Below, in pieces: positions 5,305-8,636 of a stretch of 8,636 bases of DNA. The stretch's first letter is position 1, and each line of letters starts with the position of its first letter. The DNA is from Chitinophagaceae bacterium (GTDB lineage: Bacteria; Bacteroidota; Bacteroidia; Chitinophagales; Chitinophagaceae), in NCBI GenBank assembly GCA_003456175.1, contig DMPB01000187.1, positions 6,656-15,291 on the forward strand. The letters are read 5' to 3'. A program made the translations under genes and the position numbers. A model generated the notes under the pieces. It saw only the letters and a list, made by a program, of their open reading frames with translations, had not been told where the DNA came from and made no database searches.

Positions 5305-7488
5305 ATGTATTTACGTAAGTATATAAATATTATATTTTTTATTTGGGTGCTGCTGTTACCTAGCTTGGTTGTTGAAGCACAGGAACATACCCAACTTATT
5401 ATTGATGCAAAAGATGATAAAGTTAATCTTAACGCACATGCAGCCTTTTGTTTAGAAGATACCTATACCACTATTGATAGTTTTGTTACTAAGGGTAGTG
5501 AAACATGTTTATTAAAAAATATAATTGTATTTCCATTACATGTTACAAATGCATGGGTGCAGTTTGAAGCTACCAATAAAACTGATGAACGCGTTTATCT
5601 TGAGGTGAATTATGCTAATATTACATCGCTTAAGTTGTATAAGCATGTTGCAGGCTCAAAACCTGTATTAATTGGTATTGCAGGCAATGAGGCACCCATA
5701 GATGAAGATGCACCAACATCGGCAGATTACTTTTTTGATATCAAACTACAGAAAGATAGTACCGCTAAGTATTACTTGCATGTAGAAAGTAAGCATCCAA
5801 TTATTTTACCAATTTCCCTTACGGCAAATACAAAGCTAATTCGCAATGTTACCATTCAAACCTTTATCATGGGTTTCTACTTTGGTATTCTTGGAATTAT
5901 GTTTTTATATAATTTATTTGTATATCTATTCAGTAGAGATAGAAACTATATTTACTATATATTATACATATTGAGTTTGGGTGTGGCACAAGCTGCTGCA
6001 ATGGGTTATGCTTATAAATATTTTTGGCCGGGTTACAGTGCGTTTAATCAATACGCTGTTATTATTACAACAGCAGCGGCAAGTATAGCCGCTATGACAT
6101 TTGCCGTGTACTTTTTAGATTTACGGAACACGGCTCCTTTCTTCAGAAAGCTGTTACTAGCTGCTATCGTTGGATATATACTTGCAATAATATTTGGTTT
6201 GTGGGAGCAGTACATTATTGCCTATCATATCATTAATTACGTTACGCTGATTGGCGGTATCGGATTGTTTATTATATCGTTGAGTTTAGCCATTAAGGGC
6301 TCTCGACCTGCATTGTTTTTTATGATTGCATGGGGTGCATTATTGGTAGCGGTAATTGTAGTTGTGCTTAGGAATTTAGGTTGGCTGCCTTTTAACACTT
6401 TTACGCAATATGCTTTGTATTTCGGTTCAGGCTTAGAGGTTGGGTTGCTATCCGTAGCGTTGGCAGATAAAATCAATACGCTACAAAAAGAGAAGCAAGC
6501 AAGTCAACAAGAAGCACTAGAAGTTTCTAAAGAAAAAGAAAAGATTGTAAAAGAGCAGAACGTAATGCTCGAAGCCATGGTGCAAGAAAGAACAGAAGAG
6601 CTGCAAGCAAGTAATGAACACCTTAGCGAAGCTTTAGAAGATTTAAAAGATGCACAAACGCAATTAGTGGAAGCCGAAAAAATGGCATCTCTTGGTCAAC
6701 TTACTGCAGGTATTGCACATGAAATTAATAATCCAATCAACTTTGTAAAGAGTAACATCAAACCACTACGACTCGATTTAAAGGATGTTTTTAGCATTTT
6801 GGATGCGTATGAAAAAGTGCATCACTTAGAAGGGGAAGCACTTCAAAAAGAGTTGAAAGTAATTGCTCAAGAACGGAATATTTTAGATGTTAACTTTTTA
6901 GAAGAAGAGATTTATAGTTTAATTCAGGGAATAGAAGAGGGTGCTGAGCGTACCGGCGAAATTGTGAAAGGACTTAGAACATTCAGCAGGCTTGATGAGA
7001 GTGAGATTAAAACGGTGAACATTCACGATGGTTTAGATAGTACAATTGTACTCTTGCGAAACAACATTCCTTTTCATGTAAAAATTATTAAAGACTACAA
7101 AGCTGTAGAAGAGATTGAATGTTATCCGGGTAAGCTGAATCAGGTTTTTATGAATATCATCAGTAATGCTATTCAAGCAATTGCCATGAAACCCCTGCAA
7201 ACAGATAACGAGTTCATTAAAATAGCAACCTACAATTCAAGCGATGAAGACATAACCATAGCCATAACCGACACAGGTAATGGCATGACGCCAGAGGTGA
7301 AGCACAAGATTTTTGAGCCATTCTTTACTACAAAAGATGTGGGAGAGGGCACAGGGCTTGGTTTAGCCATTGTTTTTAAAATTATTCAAAAACACTATGG
7401 CAAAATCAGTGTTGAGAGTGAACCAGGTAAGGGTGCTACCTTCATAATCACTTTACCTGTATCTTTAAACAAGATTTTACCGTCCTAA
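5305..7488 (+). CDS. 7TMR-DISM membrane sensor histidine kinase
   Basis: The protein has 727 aa from the ATG at 5305. This start, 7 bp after the previous stop, places a signal peptide (residues 1-26, hydrophobic IIFFIWVLLLP, then VVEAQ) at the N-terminus; the in-frame ATG at 5236 would bury it. An extracellular 7TMR-DISMED2-like domain (about 45-175, AWVQFEATN... and YYLHVESKHPIILPI) is followed by a seven-helix DISM block (about 182-390). A long coiled coil (about 390-455) leads to HisKA with SLGQLTAGIAHEINNP (phospho-acceptor His472). HATPase_c (about 590-722) has N-box Asn621 (MNIISNAIQA), G1 DTGNGM (656-661), and G2 GEGTGLGLAI (680-689). All catalytic boxes are intact. It has no receiver domain of its own, so it should act on separate REC proteins such as those at 3281 and 7527. 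The ligand is unknown; DISMED2 domains resemble carbohydrate-binding folds. Confidence 0.93.
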   Translation: MYLRKYINIIFFIWVLLLPSLVVEAQEHTQLIIDAKDDKVNLNAHAAFCLEDTYTTIDSFVTKGSETCLLKNIIVFPLHVTNAWVQFEATNKTDERVYLEVNYANITSLKLYKHVAGSKPVLIGIAGNEAPIDEDAPTSADYFFDIKLQKDSTAKYYLHVESKHPIILPISLTANTKLIRNVTIQTFIMGFYFGILGIMFLYNLFVYLFSRDRNYIYYILYILSLGVAQAAAMGYAYKYFWPGYSAFNQYAVIITTAAASIAAMTFAVYFLDLRNTAPFFRKLLLAAIVGYILAIIFGLWEQYIIAYHIINYVTLIGGIGLFIISLSLAIKGSRPALFFMIAWGALLVAVIVVVLRNLGWLPFNTFTQYALYFGSGLEVGLLSVALADKINTLQKEKQASQQEALEVSKEKEKIVKEQNVMLEAMVQERTEELQASNEHLSEALEDLKDAQTQLVEAEKMASLGQLTAGIAHEINNPINFVKSNIKPLRLDLKDVFSILDAYEKVHHLEGEALQKELKVIAQERNILDVNFLEEEIYSLIQGIEEGAERTGEIVKGLRTFSRLDESEIKTVNIHDGLDSTIVLLRNNIPFHVKIIKDYKAVEEIECYPGKLNQVFMNIISNAIQAIAMKPLQTDNEFIKIATYNSSDEDITIAITDTGNGMTPEVKHKIFEPFFTTKDVGEGTGLGLAIVFKIIQKHYGKISVESEPGKGATFIITLPVSLNKILPS
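5814..5829 (-). repeat. Degenerate dispersed repeat, copy E
   Basis: TTCCCTTACGGCAAAT matches 14 of 16 positions of TTACCTTACGGTAAAT. It lies in the kinase gene in the same frame as copies B and D and encodes S-L-T-A-N. The loop is kept, but the third stem pair is broken. Confidence 0.5.
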
Positions 7489-7526
7489 TGAAACACCTTA
7501 ATCCAATATCAAACCCTTGTTAGCGT

Positions 7527-8636
7527 ATGAGTATAACCATCACTCGAAAAATTCGAGTACTATATATTGATGATGAGCCTAACAACTTAAAGGCATTTAC
7601 GGCAGGATTTCGCCGTAACTACATCATTTTTGCTGCTAACACAGTAGCAGAGGCAATGAAGGTTTTGAGTGAAGAAGAAATTCACATCATCATTGCCGAT
7701 CAAAGAATGCCACAAACTACGGGAGTAGAATTTTTCAAGATTATCCGCACAGCATATCCCGATCCTATTCGTATGCTAATTACAGGATATGCTGATATTG
7801 AAGATTTAATTGTTGCTGTGAACGATGGTGAAATATTCCGTTACATCAGAAAGCCTTGGGATGAGTTTGAGTTGAATACAGCCATGCAAACGGCATATGA
7901 AATGTATCTCACTCGCCGCGATTTGAAAACGAAAGTGCTTGAGCTTCAAAAAACAAATGATGAGCTTAATCGCTTTGTGTACAGTACAAGTCACGACCTA
8001 CGTGGTCCGCTTTCAAGTGTTTTAGCAATTCTCAATCTTATTAAGGTAGAACAATCTGTAGAAGATCCGAATGGCTACATGCAACTAATTGAAAGTTGCA
8101 TGCGTAAGATGGATTTATACGTACAGAAAATTATCGAATATTATAAGAGTGTAAGAGTTGCCGAAGAGCCAGAGGTAATTGATTTCGACGTGCTATTGGA
8201 TGATATCATTAAAACATCTCGTTTTCAAAATACCAATATTCAGTTCGATGTGCATGTGAATGCCAATACTGTTTTCAAAAGCGATGCCTTTAGGGTTAGT
8301 GTAATACTGAATAACCTTATTAGTAATGCTATCAAATATCAACGTCCAGAAGAGCCAAAACCTAAAGTATTGGTGCATGTAAATATTGATGATATAGCAG
8401 CTTCTATTTCTATTGAAGATAACGGAACGGGTATTTTAGAAGACCATCTAAATAACATCTTTACCATGTTCTTCCGCGGGCAATACAGCGTTAGTGGCTT
8501 AGGTATTGGCTTATACATAGTGAAAGAAGCACTACATAAAATTGGTGGTGAAATTAGCGTAAGCAGTAAGCTAGGCGAGGGTACTCGCTTCGATTTAGTG
8601 ATACCTAATAAAGATGAGAAAGCAGTAGAAAAACAA
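7527..8636 (+). CDS. Hybrid REC-HisKA-HATPase signalling kinase, 3' end beyond the window
   Basis: The frame is open from the ATG at 7527 to the last base (370 codons, no stop seen), 38 bp after the kinase gene. The REC domain (about 8-128) is HupR-like: Asp15-Asp16, phospho-acceptor Asp58 (ADQRMP), Thr86 (LITGYAD), and Lys109 (RKPW). A heptad helix (about 128-150) leads to a HisKA H-box, VYSTSHDLRGPLSS, with His156. HATPase_c has N-box Asn267 (NLISNAIKY), G1 DNGTGI (298-303), and G2 GLGIGLYIV (324-332). The ATPase domain appears finished by about residue 360, so few residues are probably missing. There is no membrane segment, so it is soluble. The N-terminal receiver probably lets an upstream kinase, plausibly the one at 5305, control a second kinase. 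The REC is clearly related to the stand-alone regulator at 3281-3745. Confidence 0.9.
   Translation, partial: MSITITRKIRVLYIDDEPNNLKAFTAGFRRNYIIFAANTVAEAMKVLSEEEIHIIIADQRMPQTTGVEFFKIIRTAYPDPIRMLITGYADIEDLIVAVNDGEIFRYIRKPWDEFELNTAMQTAYEMYLTRRDLKTKVLELQKTNDELNRFVYSTSHDLRGPLSSVLAILNLIKVEQSVEDPNGYMQLIESCMRKMDLYVQKIIEYYKSVRVAEEPEVIDFDVLLDDIIKTSRFQNTNIQFDVHVNANTVFKSDAFRVSVILNNLISNAIKYQRPEEPKPKVLVHVNIDDIAASISIEDNGTGILEDHLNNIFTMFFRGQYSVSGLGIGLYIVKEALHKIGGEISVSSKLGEGTRFDLVIPNKDEKAVEKQ
8078..8102. repeat. 25-bp inverted repeat inside the hybrid kinase gene
   Basis: The arms CATGCAACT (8078-8086) and AGTTGCATG (8094-8102) are perfect complements around a 7-nt loop. It sits in coding sequence between the H-box and the ATPase domain. 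An inverted repeat of this size could occur by chance in a window this long. Confidence 0.4.

Noticed and set aside
7488..7523. An 11-codon open frame (MKHLNPISNPC) starting in a TAATG overlap with the kinase stop.
   Set aside because: Too short to judge. A TAATG overlap is common by chance, and no family or conservation evidence is visible.
8078..8102. 9-bp-arm inverted repeat in the hybrid kinase as a functional element.
   Set aside because: Arms of this size with a short loop are expected roughly once in a few windows of this length by chance, and it lies in conserved coding sequence. Listed as a feature only.
1..8636. Insertion sequences, CRISPR arrays, tRNA or rRNA genes, phage or plasmid genes.
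   Set aside because: No transposase, regularly spaced repeats, RNA-gene cloverleafs or rRNA signatures were seen on either strand.

Overview
The window looks like chromosomal DNA of a Bacteroidota bacterium, possibly near Chitinophagales or Sphingobacteriales (the order is a guess). Three things support the phylum: a short primary sigma factor of about 285 aa that starts MRQLKI and lacks region 1.1; promoter-like TAnnTTTG boxes instead of the usual -10 hexamer; and starts without clear Shine-Dalgarno sequences. The sequence is AT-rich. Coding density is high, with no gene-free stretch over 300 bp; the longest gap is 1684-1864.

Left half, housekeeping: a 5'-truncated FUSC/YccS-like membrane protein (1-1683, +), the primary sigma factor rpoD (1865-2722, +), a strong bidirectional terminator, and convergent thioredoxin trxA (2839-3156, -). 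Upstream of trxA, also on the minus strand, is a stand-alone HupR-like response regulator (3281-3745).

Right half, signalling: a plus-strand cluster starts divergently from that regulator. In order it encodes a GNAT-fold acyltransferase-like protein (3890-4687), an ICMT/PEMT-type membrane methyltransferase (4659-5297, overlapping by 29 bp), a 7TMR-DISM membrane histidine kinase (5305-7488), and a REC-HisKA-HATPase hybrid kinase (7527 to past the window end). Tight packing suggests one transcript. Enzyme, modifying enzyme, membrane sensor and two related receiver proteins together read like a candidate small-molecule or lipid signalling system. That reading is inference from context, not proven by the sequence.

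The most unexpected pattern is a dispersed 16-bp element, ATTTACC-GNRA-GGTAA. It occurs about seven times between position 2 and 5829, in both orientations, inside and between genes. Its central tetranucleotide is GTAA, GCAA or GAAA in the clear copies, all of the GNRA tetraloop class. Two coding copies in unrelated proteins are identical over 18 bp and lie in the same reading frame (both give AYLTVN). Two intergenic copies form an inverted pair beside the rpoD/trxA terminator. This resembles in style the uptake sequences of Neisseriaceae and Pasteurellaceae, or REP/HIP-type dispersed repeats. I do not recognise it as a named repeat.
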